NCBI GenBank assembly: GCA_948470475.1
Contig: OX419336.1
Span: forward strand, 33,813,415 to 33,877,414
Reading direction: 5' to 3'
DNA: 64,000 bases
DNA from: Galaxea fascicularis
Taxonomy: Eukaryota; Cnidaria; Anthozoa; Scleractinia; Euphylliidae
Part shown: piece by piece, positions 13,784 to 26,729 of the stretch
Numbering within the stretch: the stretch's first letter is position 1
Layout: the number at the start of each line of letters is the position of its first letter
Position numbers and translations under genes: made by a program
Notes under the pieces: model-generated
Seen by the model: the letters and a program-made list of their open reading frames with translations, nothing else
Database searches by the model: none
Told to the model about the DNA's origin: nothing

Positions 13784-16700
13784 ATGTCGGAACGGAAAGT
13801 GTTGAATGTAAGTAAGCTAAATTATTTGTTTGATTTTTGTTCAGAAATGCCAAGCGATTCTATATAAAGGTTTCGTATTGTTGTGGACAAATTCTCCGCG
13901 CTTGCATTAAGCATATTATTTAGAATCTTGACTCACGGGTACGCGGTTTTCAAAATACTAGATGCCCGGCAGTCAGAAATTCACGTCCAATTTACACGAA
14001 ATACCTCATTTACTTTGTGTAAAAACACCAGGAAGTTGGTTAGAACACTCAACTTAGAACACTCAAATTCTGTTCATTTTGGGAACAGGGTTAGCATGAA
14101 AGTGGTGCTCGTTTTATAGTTGCTGGGTAATGTAGGGAACTTTACGGTGGTCTGTCCATCATTGCTTTTATATATACCGTAAGCTCAACCTATTTTAAAG
14201 AGCCTTACACTTCAAAATGTTAGTGATGTGATCTTGGGTCATAGCTGTTCCTAAAGAGTTTGTTTAAGTCGTGTTATCTGATATATTAAATTTCCCTCCA
14301 TTCAACCCTCAGGTGGTCTACCCAGCACTGAGACAGGAGCACCTAAGTTAAATATCTGAAATTTAACTATCAAAGCTTGAGGAGGCCCGCACCAGTCTTT
14401 GGGTTAGGGGTGCACTTTTTGTAATCACAATTTCTTATAGAAGACAAGCTTTGATTTCTTTGAAACTACGACATTTTTTCAATGTATGACCAGCTAAACT
14501 GCAGAATACCCTGCCACTTATTTGCATGTGAATAGTGTGTATTGTTATCTGTCTCATTCTTCAAACGATGCTGCTACAAGAAGACAATAGTGGTGGGGTA
14601 TTCAGCAGTTACTCCGTATGACCAAACTTTATGTTCTCATTGGTTACCAAGCAACAGTTGTTGCCATAGCAGTGGTAAAGAAAAAAACAAGACTGCTCAT
14701 TTTAAAACAGCTCAATTATCTCAAAATCGAGTCACAATGAAACTTTGAGAGTGTAAACTACCCTAGTCCCACAACCTGTAGGGCAAATTAGAAAAAAGGT
14801 TCACTTCCACATTTTTCTTCAAGCTTTTTGAGGAAATATGAAACTTTTACACAATTTTTTCTCTGCTCAATGAATTATCATCATAGAAAAACATTTTCAG
14901 TTCACATTGAGCATCCCAGGTGACTGTGATTGTATGATATTAATTTTGTCTCAAAGCTAGTAATTTGCATAATTCAGACTTAAATATCTTGCAACTACAG
15001 CCACCTTAGCCACTCAATATGAATTGAAAATGCTTTTCTATTGTGATAATATTGTGATAATTCTTTGAACAGAGAAAACTAGTTTTAAAGTTTCATATTT
15101 CTTCAAAACACTTGCGGAAAAATATGGAACTAAACAAAACAAGCTTTTAAAACTTTATTTGTAATTTATTTGAAAATGCTCTTACAGATTTTGTTCTAAT
15201 GTGGCCTACAAGTTGTCGGACTAGAGTAGTTTACACTCTCAAAGTTTTGTTGCAAAGTGTCTGACTGGATTTTAAGATAGTTGACCTCTTTTAAAATGAA
15301 TGGCCTTGTGTTACCACTGCTATGGTAACAGCTGTTCCTTGGGAACCAATGAAAAAATAAGCTATGGCTATACGTTGAAAAGATGTTGTAGTTTCAAGGA
15401 AATCAAGCCTTGTCTTCTATAAGAAATTTTAGTTTCAAAAAAGTACACTGGTCACTAAGTTAAAAAACTGCTACAAGCCTCCTTAAGCTTATGCCCACAC
15501 AGGCAAAACACAGCTATAAGCCAAACAAAATTTGCTAGAGTAAATTGTTACAAATGTTCTTTTTCATAGAACAATTTACCAAGGGAAATAGTGGAGGCTG
15601 GAAGTTTTTGGTTATTTTTAAAAAGAGAAACCAAATTTTAAAAAGAAACACCATTTCTAAGGAGTTCGAGACAAGGGACCTGGGATTTTGTCAGTGAAAA
15701 GCCTTTCCATCATACATATTCAAACAAAATGAACTCTTATGCTTCCTTACATGTACATTTTGATTGCATTCAACAATGAAACAAAATCTGACATGAAATT
15801 GAGGATATTTTCTTTCATTAATGATAATAATTTTATTACATTTCCTGTATGCTACATCTACACTAGACCTGTAGATTATGTCCCAAAACTTACAGTGAAT
15901 AGTGAGAAATGCTATGTAATTGTTTTTTGCAGAAATACTACCCTCCAGACTTTGATGCATCTAAAATCCCCAAACTTGGACTTTCCAGAGATCGCCAGTA
16001 TGTAGTGCGGCTTATGGCTCCATTTAATATGAGGTTAGTACCAAAGTTAAACCATTGAACAAAGAATTTCCATCCTCAGAAATTGCACAGGCTTCATAAG
16101 GGACTTGGAAAAATGGCTGTAGTCTCCCTTATCATTGAGCACTCCATAGTCCCATTTTTAATCACCATTCCTTAAATACCTTGGGGCTAACTGAGTGGTT
16201 GAAAAGAAGAAAATTGGGGATCATTTTTGGAGGGGTGTGATCTTTTCTGGGAATCATTTCAGGGGTTGTACAGGCCTGGAAAAGTCCTGGAAATTTGTTT
16301 TGAAAAAGGGTACATTCCCTGATGGCAAAGCAATGATTGTCTTGATGGAAATGACAATGCAATAGAGCTGATTTTGACTTAGAAATGATTGTGTAAGCAG
16401 AATCACAACAACAGACATACTTCAAAATATGCAATATGGTTAGTTTAGTAAGCAGGCACAGTTAGTACACGTGCTGTGATTGGTCAATTTTGCAGGCTGT
16501 ACTCTACTGTACGGCCCGCTAAATTTGAAGGTTTCCTTTTCCGCGCGCTCGATTAATCTCAGAGATATAATAAATATCTTACTAACCTCGCTTTCGCAGT
16601 TCGTACTGTAAGTTATGTATCCTCTTTTTTCCCGTTGATTTATGGCCCGCGCGCTTTGCGCTTGAGCCATGAGTGAACATGGAAAAACTTGGTCTGGAAC

Positions 16701-19700
16701 TCAGTTAGTAAGAGGTATTTATGCATTCAGTGTGGCATCAGTCTGTTTTAGTAAGCAATAGAATGAGACTGAACAATCTCTCTTCTGCATTTGGATCATG
16801 TTCTGTATCTGGCAGTATGCTGTTCTGATCCTTTAAATTGATGGCAGACAAAACAAATTGCAATTACCTTTTTCACCAGTTTTCATTAACTACATTTTCT
16901 GTTTTAGTATGTATATTCATCATCGTCGTCGTCATTATCGTGCATTTGGATCATGTTCTGTATCTGGCAGTATGCTGTTCGGATCCTTTAAATTGGTGGC
17001 AGACAAAACAAATTGCAATTACCTTTTTCACCAGTTTTCATTAACTACATTTTCTGTTTTAGTATGTATATTCATCATCGTCGTCGTCATTATCATGCAT
17101 TTGGATCATGTTCTGTATCTAGCAGTATGCTGTTCTGATCCTTTAAATTGGTGGCAGACAAAACAAATTGCAATTACCTTTTTCACCAGTAGTTTTGTTT
17201 GTTAGTTATACAGTACACAGGGTAAGGTGTCATTAACCCAGAAGTGGGAAGTTGTTTTACTCCATTGTTGGAAGTACCTGTAGCGCATACAAGCATATGA
17301 ACAAAATATATTACTATTGAGAAAAAGTGTGGACTAAATGCTTTATATATTTTTATAGCATTCGTTATTCAATAGATATTGGTAAATTCCATTTGACTGT
17401 ACATTTGTGTTCTGATAACGTTTGGATGACATTGAAACAAAGGATGCCACAAGGGACAAGCAAGCTTAAGTAGCATTCATGACTGAAGTTCTTACCACAA
17501 TTTGATGTCCTCTGTATGTTATCAGAGTACACTGGGACTGCCAAATGGAATCTATTTTGTTTTAATTATTATGCCCTTTGATTTTTCTAAGCTACTGGCA
17601 TCATTTGTGGGTCTATACCTTAATGAATGTGTGGCTACACCATCCATTGTATAAAATAAAATAAATATGCCTAGTAACTGTTTCAGTTCAATAAATTATT
17701 ACACATGCCAACATCATTTCAGATGGAATACCAGTGAGGTCAGCTTAAAAAATAATTACAAAATAAAAATTATATTGTTTTTAGGTGTACAACCTGTGGG
17801 GAGTACATTTACAAAGGGAAGAAATTCAATGCTCGAAAGGTGAGTAATGGTAATGTTCAACCTTAATTAAGATTTGAATATGAAAAAGAACTTTTATAAA
17901 TTTCAAACCAGTCACCTTCCCAGGACTCTTTCTCTTCCTTATTGCTTAGCAGCAGATAAGGAAATTGTAGAAGCAAGATTAATAATTGTTGTCACAAGTG
18001 GTTATCTAAAGCACACAAACTATATTTGAAAAGGGATATGACTAAAATTTCAAGGTTGCTAATAAATTTATATATTACTCTTGTAATTTTCACAAGCCTT
18101 GTTGAGGTTGTATGCACCTCATTCAACAAAGAAACGTTTAGAGCACACAAATTTACAAAAACAAAGTAAAGCAGGGTTGAAACAGTGAGTAAACCTAAAT
18201 ATAAAGAGAAATAAAAATTAATATTAGTTTGGGTTGACAAGGAAAGTGAAAAAGAAGTAATTAGGATTACACCTGTTAGTAATAAATCAGTGTCATTCAT
18301 AAGGAATTGTTTTTACCTTTTATAAGGAACCAAGACTGGTTCAATGATATTGTCTTACCTTTGTTACAGGAAACTGTACAGAATGAAACATACCTGGGAC
18401 TTTTGAGATTCAGATTTTACATCAGATGTCCAAGGTGTATATCTGAAATAACATTCAAGGTAATAGGTCGGCATTCATTGTCATCATTATCATCATTATC
18501 ATTTTCATTAACCACATTTTCTGTTTTAGTATGTATATTCATCATCATCATCATCATTGTCATTATCGTCATCACAGTCATATTGTTAGAGCAGTTTATA
18601 TTATTCTTAGTATCATATGTGTGATTCAAAAAAAGTCTTCACTTGTTTGTTTATGAGTGATGTTAGCTTTATAACTTATTCCAAGCTCTTTTCATGTTAT
18701 TCTCCACTACATGTATTACAGCACTGTAGGTTTAATATTTAACTTTTGTGAAAGATTTCTAGACAGTCATCGTAGTTAACTTGTAAGTTGTCCTGCATGC
18801 CTGAATTATATCCATTCAAGAAGTTTGAAAACGATTCCTCCTTATCATGCCTGTTAATCAAATTAACACGCATGATTTCTTTAATCAGGTAATGAAATGA
18901 ATGTAGCAAGCTTGTGGCAGTCTTTGTTTTTTGGTGCTCTATGGTACTTAGAAAAAGCAGTTAGAACCGGCAGGTGAAGAAAGAGACACAGTTTGTGGAC
19001 CAGAGTCAAGTTTGTTGTGGATAACAAATAATTTACTGCTTTCGCTGCAGACAGATCCTGAGAACACTGATTATGTTTGTGAAAATGGAGCAACGAGGAA
19101 CTTTCAAGCTCAGAAACTGATGGAAGATGAAGAGAATAGAAGACAGAAAGAGGAGGAAGAGGAAGAACAGAACAACCCCATGAAGGTAAAGCAGCAGCAG
19201 CAGCACAGAAATATTTGATTGTACATTGGTGGTATATATCAGCAGCTGAGTTGGTATTAGAGGCTCTTAGGTATCATTGCTATGGGAACATTGTTAGTTT
19301 TTATCGTTGTTTTCTTCAAATTTCGTTAAGTCTGTAGCTGCAAAAAATCATCTACAGAGCTGACAAAGATTGACTTTGGTTATCAGTTTTGCAATGCAGA
19401 ATATGAAGCTAAATACATGCACTTTGCTTCAAGTTTAATGATAACCATAGTTGCAATTTTCTGTTTGTTTCAGACCAAAATCCTAAAATCCCAATCTGAG
19501 AAAATTTGGTTTTGACAGGAAAAAACAGGATAAAAAGTATTTATGATTATAAAATATTCTCAATTTCAGGCTCTTGAAAAGAGGACGAAAGAATCTAAAC
19601 AGGAAATGGACATTTTAGAGAAGTTAGAAGAGTTGAGAGATCTGAATACCAGACAAGCTAATGGTATGATTGCTGTACATTTGAGTGCAAATGCTGTTTT

Positions 19701-22700
19701 TCACATTTTTGTGTTTTGCCAAAGTCCTACATGCTAATAATATACACCATCGCAATCTGCTGACTTATGTGTAAATTGCTGTCAATTCTATTCGAATAAC
19801 CCTTTCACTATGTTAACTTTCTGTACAGCAGTCAGGATCTCTTTCCCTTAACTCATTGCATTACCTCATCACCATCTTCTAACTGCAGACTAGACGGCAG
19901 TGGGAAAGTAACTTGTAGAACTAATAATTAGTATGTTGTTCAGACATACTAAAAGAAAATGGGCAAAAGCACATTCCTACGGTGTATTTCATCCATGGTA
20001 TAATAAAAATTATGTTAAAGTAATAAAAAACGCGCCAAGTGCATTGTTGAGTTATATAAGCACACTGGAATTTTTAAGAACACGAGAGAAGTGCCTAGAG
20101 AAGTACGAGCCGAAGGCGAGTGCTTCTCGCACCTCTCGAGAGTTCTTAAAAATTCCCAAGTGCTTATATAACTCAACAATGTACGAGGAACAAGTTTTTT
20201 ATTTCTTTTATAAAATGTCCTGGAGATTTAAGCGAGCTTTTGACATAGGCAGGGTGCATTATAACTCAACAGTGCATGCGCGTGACGTAGAGCGCATGCT
20301 TTGTCGGGACATAATGAACTCGATTCAACCAATCACAGTGCGCATAACTCTTCCAACATTTTATAAAGTTATACAGCCCTTTCAGGACTGAGTAGCCTCC
20401 TTGTTCCATGTGCTGTTATTTTATTGTGAGGAACCCAAATTTAATGTAAAATTACATGTACAGGGACACATGCAAGTGATGTATTGTGTACATGTGCAAA
20501 TGGAGTGGTTTTCAATCGAATTTTATTAGTAAAACCAAAAATCAAAGCAATTTCTCAGACCAATCACAAGATGAAAACAACTCAGTGAACCAATCCGTAT
20601 TTGAAGTTATTACATGCAACCAGCACCAAGGGTGGGAAAATGTACGCGTAAAACGTGTGATTGGTTTTGGTTGTGCTTCTTATTGCTTGAGAAAGTGGTT
20701 GAAGTTTTATTTTTTTTCCATCCAATCACATAGCAAAGGAAAGCAAAATCAAAACAAACACATTACTTTCAACACTCATTTGAAAACCACTCTGACTAAT
20801 AAAGCTATCTTCTTTTTACTGGGCTTTGAGAGCTGATTCACATGTTCATTCCTCCCTGAAAAGCTCATGTTGAAATGGAGACAAAACAAAATGGGTATAC
20901 CTTAATGGTTTTCTGCACGAGTGTGCTTGTAAAATTGGTTTGACTTGTTTAACTGGTCCGTTTTGGTATTTTGTTCTGTTAGTTGATTTTGAAACTTTAC
21001 TGGAGTTGAATGCAAAAGCAGCTGAGGAATTACGTGCCAAAGAAGCAGAAGAGGACGAACAGGAAGTTCAGTAAGGACTACTTTGATGCACTTGTCTACC
21101 TCGAATATTCTTCAGCCACACAATGTTTACTGAAATACTGGTGTGCAAACAATACCCACAGAGTAAACAGACTTGAGTTAATATTCTTTCAAGTGTGCAC
21201 TTACATCAAAGTGGCATATTTGTGTTTCATAATGCCGTCACTTCATTGTTTCAGACACCAATTTGCGTTTTTATCTTGAATTTTGTTTGTTTACTGTTTT
21301 CCAAATGAGTTTTTGACCTAAATGGGGCACAAACTAGTTACCAGTAACTAAAATTTCATTGACATTTGTCAGTATTGACCTCCTTCTTGTTATTATGCCC
21401 AGAGAATCTGTCATTGCACAAAATATTCTTACCTCCCCTACAAAAGATCAATGAAAATTTCAAGGGGGGTGGCAAGAGTCTGAGTTTTTAAAGAAAAAAC
21501 ATGGAGCCAAACTGGATTTTCTGGAGGGGTGGGGGAATGCAAACCAAAAAACCTCTTCCGTGGGAAGCGTATGGGTATTCTCTGAAACCACAAAATGACA
21601 GAAAAAGAAGTCAAGAAGCACTATCTAGAGAGTATCTCCCCTTGTTATTGTGACCCTTAACTGCATTTCCTTTCCACATGTACATGAATTGAACAACTTT
21701 AAACAAAGATTTGAAGAGCAAATTATGTCTAAATTATTTGCATTTTTTGTTGATTTTTAAAAATGAATTACAGAACCTATTTTGGGGCACAGAGGATCCA
21801 AAAAAGAATAAGTGACTCTAGTGACAATGAAGACGAAGAAGGGAAGCCAACACAAGCCTGTAAACCATCAAGACGAAAAGCCACAGACATTCTGGCAGAA
21901 GTAAATATTTCAAATACTAAGTTTCGAAAGAATAAGTGTTGTTTTGATAGTAATTGAATGAATCTATTGAATGTTGGATTTGACAGAACTAATTTAAAAT
22001 TCAGTTGACAACAGAATGGCATAGAATGCTGTATACCAAGGAAGATCACTGAAGGCAGATGTTTTTCTAATAATGATTATTATTATTAATCCAGTTTGGC
22101 TGATCATCTTGGCATCTGGAACTTTCACCGAAAATCACGTTTTCAAGCTAGTTGAGTCATTTTCTTGCCACTATCTAGCAATTAGGAGCTAGAACTCACC
22201 ACAAAACCATTGACAGGTTGTGCACTAGGTGGCCTTCTGCTCCAGATGCAAAACATTAGCTTTCAGAGTAAAGGCATGCACAGAAAGCAAAATTTCGAGA
22301 TTTCGCTTTCTCTTCTTCCCTCTTTTCCTGTTCTTTTTGCCTCATTTTTTTGGGGCTTTTGCTGGGTATTGAATGGGCTTTGTGTTTTTTTTGCGTACAT
22401 GTTGCTTGGTTTTTTGCCTTTTTGTTCGGCGCCCTTGACTGAATCATGCTCAATCTGGTATGGTTTCAAAGATCTCATTGTGATAAACACGTTAGTCAAC
22501 AAAACTCCTCTTGACCGTTCAAACTGATGACGTCACAGGCGGCAGAAGGGACGTCGGTCTGCCAGGGTGCACAGGGGCGCATTGGACTTAAATGGGTTAA
22601 ATCTGCTTCTCTCAGGGGTGGACTGGGTATGAGTTTTTCTAGAGTAGGCAAGATTCTTCCACCAAATTCTTTGGGTGCAGTTGAAACATTGAATTCATTG

Positions 22701-23114
22701 TTGAAACCCTTTATGAGTAAGTATTAATGTGTTTTCAACAATCCAAGCCCAGTTTAAAGGGTATGGGGCTAAAAAAGGAACTGTAATTTAATATCAATGT
22801 TCATTAATCACCAGGATTCATCTGATGCCAGTGAACCAGTTCAAAAGAAACAGAAGACCTCAAGTAATTTTAGCATCGGAAGACTAAAGAACAAAACGCA
22901 ACTAGCATCACTTGTTAAAGTAAAAAAGGACAAAACCAATGGACCAAAAGCTTCTGAAAAAGTCCTCATTTCACCTTCTTTAACAAACATAACATCACAA
23001 AATTCAAGCAAAGACACTGATGGATCAGATACCAAAACAGCTGCTGGGACAAATGGGTGTGGCTCACTAAGCATGCTTGGAGATTACAGTAGCAGTGAGG
23101 ATTCTGATGAGTAG
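13784..23114 (+). CDS. YJU2 splicing factor (CCDC94 homologue)
   Basis: Nine exons: 13784-13807, 15933-16033, 17785-17839, 18370-18459, 19051-19185, 19570-19663, 20983-21070, 21774-21900 and 22815-23114. Phases match throughout and give 337 aa; human YJU2 is 323 aa. The start is fixed by the conserved MSERKVLN. The N-terminal half is nearly identical to the family: [23 protein letters not shown], then a four-cysteine zinc site at C43, C46, C80 and C83 (CTTC and CPRC). [16 protein letters not shown] and NNPMK follow. Residues after about 130 are a charged coiled region, ending in a Ser/Asp-rich acidic tail (SSSEDSDE). By family knowledge YJU2 joins the spliceosome at the first catalytic step, near the branch helix, in the nucleus. 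Intron 1 carries a 1-kb palindrome and intron 2 a 155-bp tandem array. Confidence 0.97.
14411..15450. mobile_element. About 1-kb imperfect palindrome (foldback element) in YJU2 intron 1
   Basis: The left half (14431 onward, TTTCTTATAGAAGACAAGCT) is matched in reverse complement by the right half (AGCCTTGTCTTCTATAAGAA near 15411). Complementarity persists through GAGAGTGTAAACTACCCTAG at about 14747 and CTAGAGTAGTTTACACTCTC at about 15221. It then continues to the centre near 14950 (GAGGAAATATGAAACTTT against AAAGTTTCATATTTCTTC). Mismatches and small gaps show it is not recent. No ORF of note. Probably a large foldback transposon remnant. Confidence 0.7.
16786..17190. repeat. 155-bp tandem repeat, about 2.6 copies
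   Basis: Units start with TGCATTTGGATCATGTTCTG at 16786, 16941 and 17096, a period of exactly 155 bp twice. The third unit breaks off after CCTTTTTCACCAG at 17190. Each unit includes a short TCATCGTCGTCGTCATTAT run. Copies differ at only a few bases. It lies in YJU2 intron 2. Confidence 0.9.
18500..18585 (+). repeat. Dispersed single copy of part of the 155-bp unit
   Basis: The segment 'CATTTTCTGTTTTAGTATGT' followed by an expanded TCATCATCATCATCATTGTC run repeats the central part of the 155-bp tandem unit found 1.4 kb upstream. Here it sits in YJU2 intron 4, immediately after exon 18370-18459. Confidence 0.7.
20034..20183. mobile_element. Foldback element in YJU2 intron 6
   Basis: The arm CATTGTTGAGTTATATAAGC (20042) is mirrored by GCTTATATAACTCAACAATG (20162). 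The complementarity continues through TTTTTAAGAACACGAGAG and CTCGAGAGTTCTTAAAAA to a GCCGAAGGC-type centre. Flanking sequence to about 20395, including a CCAATCA motif, may belong to the same element. It has no coding role; the open frame over it is incidental. Confidence 0.7.
20503..20792. mobile_element. MITE with GAGTGGTTTTCAA ends
   Basis: Terminal inverted repeats GAGTGGTTTTCAA (20503) and TTGAAAACCACTC (20780-20792) bound about 290 bp that contain several ACCAATCA/TGATTGGT motifs in both orientations. No target-site duplication could be fixed. It lies in YJU2 intron 6, just before exon 20983-21070. Confidence 0.65.
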
Positions 23115-23167
23115 ATTATCCTGGTGCTTGTTGAGGGAATGCATAATATGCAATTGTTTGTACATGC

Positions 23168-23173
23168 ATTAAA
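23168..23173 (+). promoter_or_regulatory. Candidate poly(A) signal of YJU2 (ATTAAA)
   Basis: ATTAAA begins 54 nt after the YJU2 stop codon, a plausible position for a short 3' UTR. Nothing else supports it. Confidence 0.35.
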
Positions 23174-23457
23174 AAAGATCTACCCTTCACTGAAGCTCTT
23201 GTCTACCAGTGCTGCTATTAAAGATATTATGGTGTTAAGCAAGATGGGGCTGTATACCGGCTGTGTTACCGGCTAATAACAGCTGGTAGAAACCAAACAT
23301 AATTACCAGCATTACAGATTGCATCAAACACACCATCAAGGGTCACCTTAACTGACCTATACACTATGGTAGGACTCTGTCCTCTTGACAGACATGAGAA
23401 GTGTACAACTCAATACTAATGAGAATAAATCAATACTAATAAGACAAAACTATACTA

Positions 23458-23960
23458 ATGCTATACTATATTACAATCAATGCACTACACAAAGGCAAAA
23501 AGGCACCTATTAATGAAGCAATGCTTAAAGCGTTCAGATCTGACTTGTGGTAAAATATAATTATGATTTCTCTCCTGAAGTGCGCGTGTTTTCTGTGGGG
23601 GGAGTAGATCATTCAGACAATGATTTCGAGTTGTAACCTTGCCCCATAATTTGGTATCCTTAGCTCTTATTAGTTCCACAATAAATGGTCGCTTATTTGT
23701 ATAACTGTATTTGGTTGCGCGCTTAATGAACTTATCTATCTGGGAAAGGTATTTCCCGTCATAGGCACAGGCCCAGACCTCAGTGGCATACATAAACAGA
23801 GACATATTAATAAGGCTATCAAATAGTAAAGTTAACTCTTGTGATGAATATCCATAAAACTTAAACTCTCAGAATATGTAATGTAGAGCTAGCTTTGGTT
23901 ATCATTTGATCAAAATGAGTATCCCAGCGAAATGGGTGCTCATTAAAAGTCACCCCTAAT
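23458..23960 (-). pseudogene. Non-LTR retrotransposon reverse transcriptase C-terminus (decayed)
   Basis: The minus-strand translation from about 23950 down to 23485 reads like the end of a coral CR1/Rex-type ORF2. It contains HPFRWDTHFDQMITKA, then LFDSLINMSLFMYATEVWAC, KYLSQIDKFIKRATKY and a short Cys/His-poor tail. A stop and a frame break lie near 23870, and the catalytic RT core (YxDD block) is absent. It is therefore a 5'-truncated dead fragment. Confidence 0.75.
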
Positions 23961-24372
23961 AATAACCACAGCTGAGTATATCAAACATCTTGACATTTCT
24001 AGTGGTTCTTTAATTCAGCTCATCTCTTGGTATAATAAATACTGTGCAGAATGATGCATTATTTTGATGTTAAGAGACAGTCTTTTGGGTATGTCCTCCA
24101 CACAATTATGAACCATTTTATAAAAGACAAACAGCTAATGGTAGTCCATGGGATGAAAAGTCTCCCGGTGCTTTGTCTAGAACCTCGACAGCATTTCTTT
24201 GATTCATGGTTGAACTTTCACATAAACTGAAGCCACACTCAAACAAGATTCTTTAAGGTTATTCTAATGGATTTTGTACTGTCTGCAAACATGAATGTAA
24301 ACATCCATTAAGACAATTGAATTAATTAAGATTTCCTCTTCTAAGTATAACTACTTTCTGGACAGCTTGATT

Positions 24373-24682
24373 CAGGGTTCGTACACTTTTTTCGACCAAA
24401 AATTCAAGGACTTTTCAAGGCCTTTCAAGGACACGTTTTTCCATTTCTCAAGGACTCCAAGAGGGGCAAAATCAAGTCACATCAGATGCTCGAAGTAGAG
24501 AGTGCGCCACTTTTCGTCTCAGACACTTGTGAAGCTTTGTTGAGCAAAAATTGGCAACAAATTTCAAGGACTTTTCAGGACCGACTGCAATTTTCAAGGA
24601 CTTTTAAGGCCTTGAATTTTTATTTTTAAATTCAAGGACTTTCAAGGACTTTCAAGGACTTTCAAGGCGCGTGCGAACCCTG
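24373..24682. mobile_element. 310-bp MITE with 6-bp TSD TTGATT
   Basis: The element starts CAGGGTTCGTACAC and ends GTGCGAACCCTG. TTGATT occurs immediately outside both ends (24367-24372 and 24683-24688), a clean target-site duplication. Its interior is built from many copies of TTCAAGGACTTT/TTTCAAGG in one orientation, densest at the right end. There is no ORF. Superfamily not assigned: the ends are hAT-like, but the duplication is 6 bp rather than 8. Confidence 0.85.
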
Positions 24683-25488
24683 TTGATTAGATTGGGCTGC
24701 CATTGAATGCACACTGGTGATTTTCTCCCAAAGGCAGCTCAGAACAGTTTCATTCTTTCATCCAAACTTCATTTCTATGGTGAATGGATGCCTGTCTAGA
24801 AATTTCCCCCAGTCGTCAAGTGATACAAACATCTGGAAAGCCAGCTCATTGAATCTCTTAATGGTAGCCAAGTTACATAAATCAACTCAGTTGATAAAAT
24901 CAAAAGTTGTTTAGACAAGGGAGGTGCTAGATTCTATTACACCCATTTTGAAATCACTGGTTAATTCATGAAATCTGATTGGCTCTCGACGGTGCAATTT
25001 ATTCCCAAATTGCACCATTTTATGGTTCTAAATGACATCCATTTTTAAGCCCATCACAATGGATGTAATGAAGTGGTAATTGAACTTAATGTCATGCAAG
25101 TTTGGTCTAAAATTATACTTGTGATTTCAGACAAATTGCACTCCACTCAATTCAATTACCATTATATATATCCAGTTAGTTTTGTATAGATTGAATTATA
25201 ATTAATGCTTTGAAAGGGCCAGTGAGGAAACTCACATGATTTGATAAAGTGTGTCTTTTTCAATGCAAAAACACCAGATTTTGAACAACAAAAAATGGTT
25301 AAAGATATACTTCCTACAAACCTTCATTCATCGCACTGCAATCTAGTGCGAGAAATGAAGGACATGGTTTGAAAAAAAAAATCCAGTGATTTGGTAATGA
25401 AATTGAACTGTACTCCTAAAAGAATTGTTCTCTTAATTTCATTCTGTTTCCTCAAATAGAAATTAACACTGACTACTTAAAATGTACC

Positions 25489-26729
25489 TTGGCCCACCAG
25501 GAGCTTTCAATACCAGACCATCTTGGAACTAAGAACATGGTACTTTTAAAACAACTTTTAACTAATGGGGGGCACACTATATCAAAATGGTACAAAGATA
25601 ACTTTTTGAAGGGAAATTATGACAAGTACAATTTAATGTTATTAGGTAGGAAGAACAAAAATGAGGACAGTCCATCTATCAGTGTCAAGATTGATGAACA
25701 GGTCATTAAATCATCACCAGAATTGAAGTTACTAGGAGTAACATTAGATGATGAACTTAGCTTTAGTGCTCACGTAAGTGATATATGCAAAAAGGCAAGT
25801 AAGAAAGTTGGTGTTTTAGTACGTCTTAGAAATATGATTCCCAGAGAAGCCAAGTTACAATTATATAAATCGGCAATTTTACCTAACTTAACATATTGTC
25901 ACATAGTCTGGCATTTCTGTAAAGCTTCAGATGCACGAAAATTAGAAAGAGTACAAGAACGGGCATTACGTGCTTATTATATAATGATGGGAATGCTACG
26001 TACGAGGAACTCTTAAAGAAGGGTAGACTCTCCAGTCTCGAGAACAGACGGTTACAAGATATACTTATCTTAATGTATAAGGTTAAAAATTCACTAGCTC
26101 CAGAGCATGTGTGTAATATGTTTTTTCAGCAAGACAGGCATTTTAACTTACGAAGTGATTTTCCTGTTCCCAGATACAATACTGTTAAGTATGGTAAGCA
26201 CAGTATTAGATATTTAGGCCCACATATATGGGGCAAGATTAGCCAGGAACTACGTAGTATGACCAGTCTTCAGGCTTTCAGGAAAGAGGTGCGTGCTCTC
26301 AATGCATCTGGCTTGCTGGACGGTACGTGTGGCTGCTGTGCGTGCTCATCTTAGATTGGTGGGTGCGCATAGTGGCTTCTGCTGTCTGGCTGCCTTGTGT
26401 ATTGGGGGTATGCTCCCATATCTTCTATTTAATTCGTCTAATTTAAATTATCTAGACTGTTTAATTTTTAATTTTACATTCATGCTTCGACTACTGTTTA
26501 TATGTTTGTCCTATATTGTCTGTTTGTTTGTTTGTTCTATTCGATTGTAATAATTTTATATATTGATGTCATTTTATATATGAATGATATTTTAAAACTA
26601 CATTTTTAATATTTTTACATATATTTATATTGTATTCATTTTATTTATTTATAGTGTCCACAATTAGCTTTTAGCTAAATACCTCAACACTTGAATAAAG
26701 TTTATGTATGTATGTATGTATGTATGTAC
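25489..26729 (+). pseudogene. 5'-truncated CR1/jockey-like LINE with frameshift and (TATG)n tail
   Basis: From about 25500 the plus strand encodes the region after the reverse transcriptase palm: ELKLLGVTLDDELSFSAHV, KVGVLVRLRNMIPREAKLQL, YKSAILPNLTYCH. A frameshift near 25980 moves the ORF one frame. It then continues EELLKKGRLSSLENRRLQD, MYKVKNSLAP and the C-terminal RYLGPHIWGKISQELRSM, with a stop at 26354. A 3' UTR of about 340 bp follows, with AATAAA and a (TATG)n tail at 26700-26728. That tail is the short tandem-repeat 3' end seen in CR1/L2-type LINEs. The RT active site is missing, so it cannot be autonomous. Confidence 0.85.

Noticed and set aside
16838..17205. Two overlapping hydrophobic open frames with repeated [20 protein letters not shown] pieces
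   Set aside because: They are translations of the 155-bp tandem repeat in an intron; the apparent membrane protein is a by-product of the repeat.
19933..20391. 152-codon plus-strand open frame
   Set aside because: It reads straight through a foldback element in YJU2 intron 6, so the length comes from the palindrome, not from selection.
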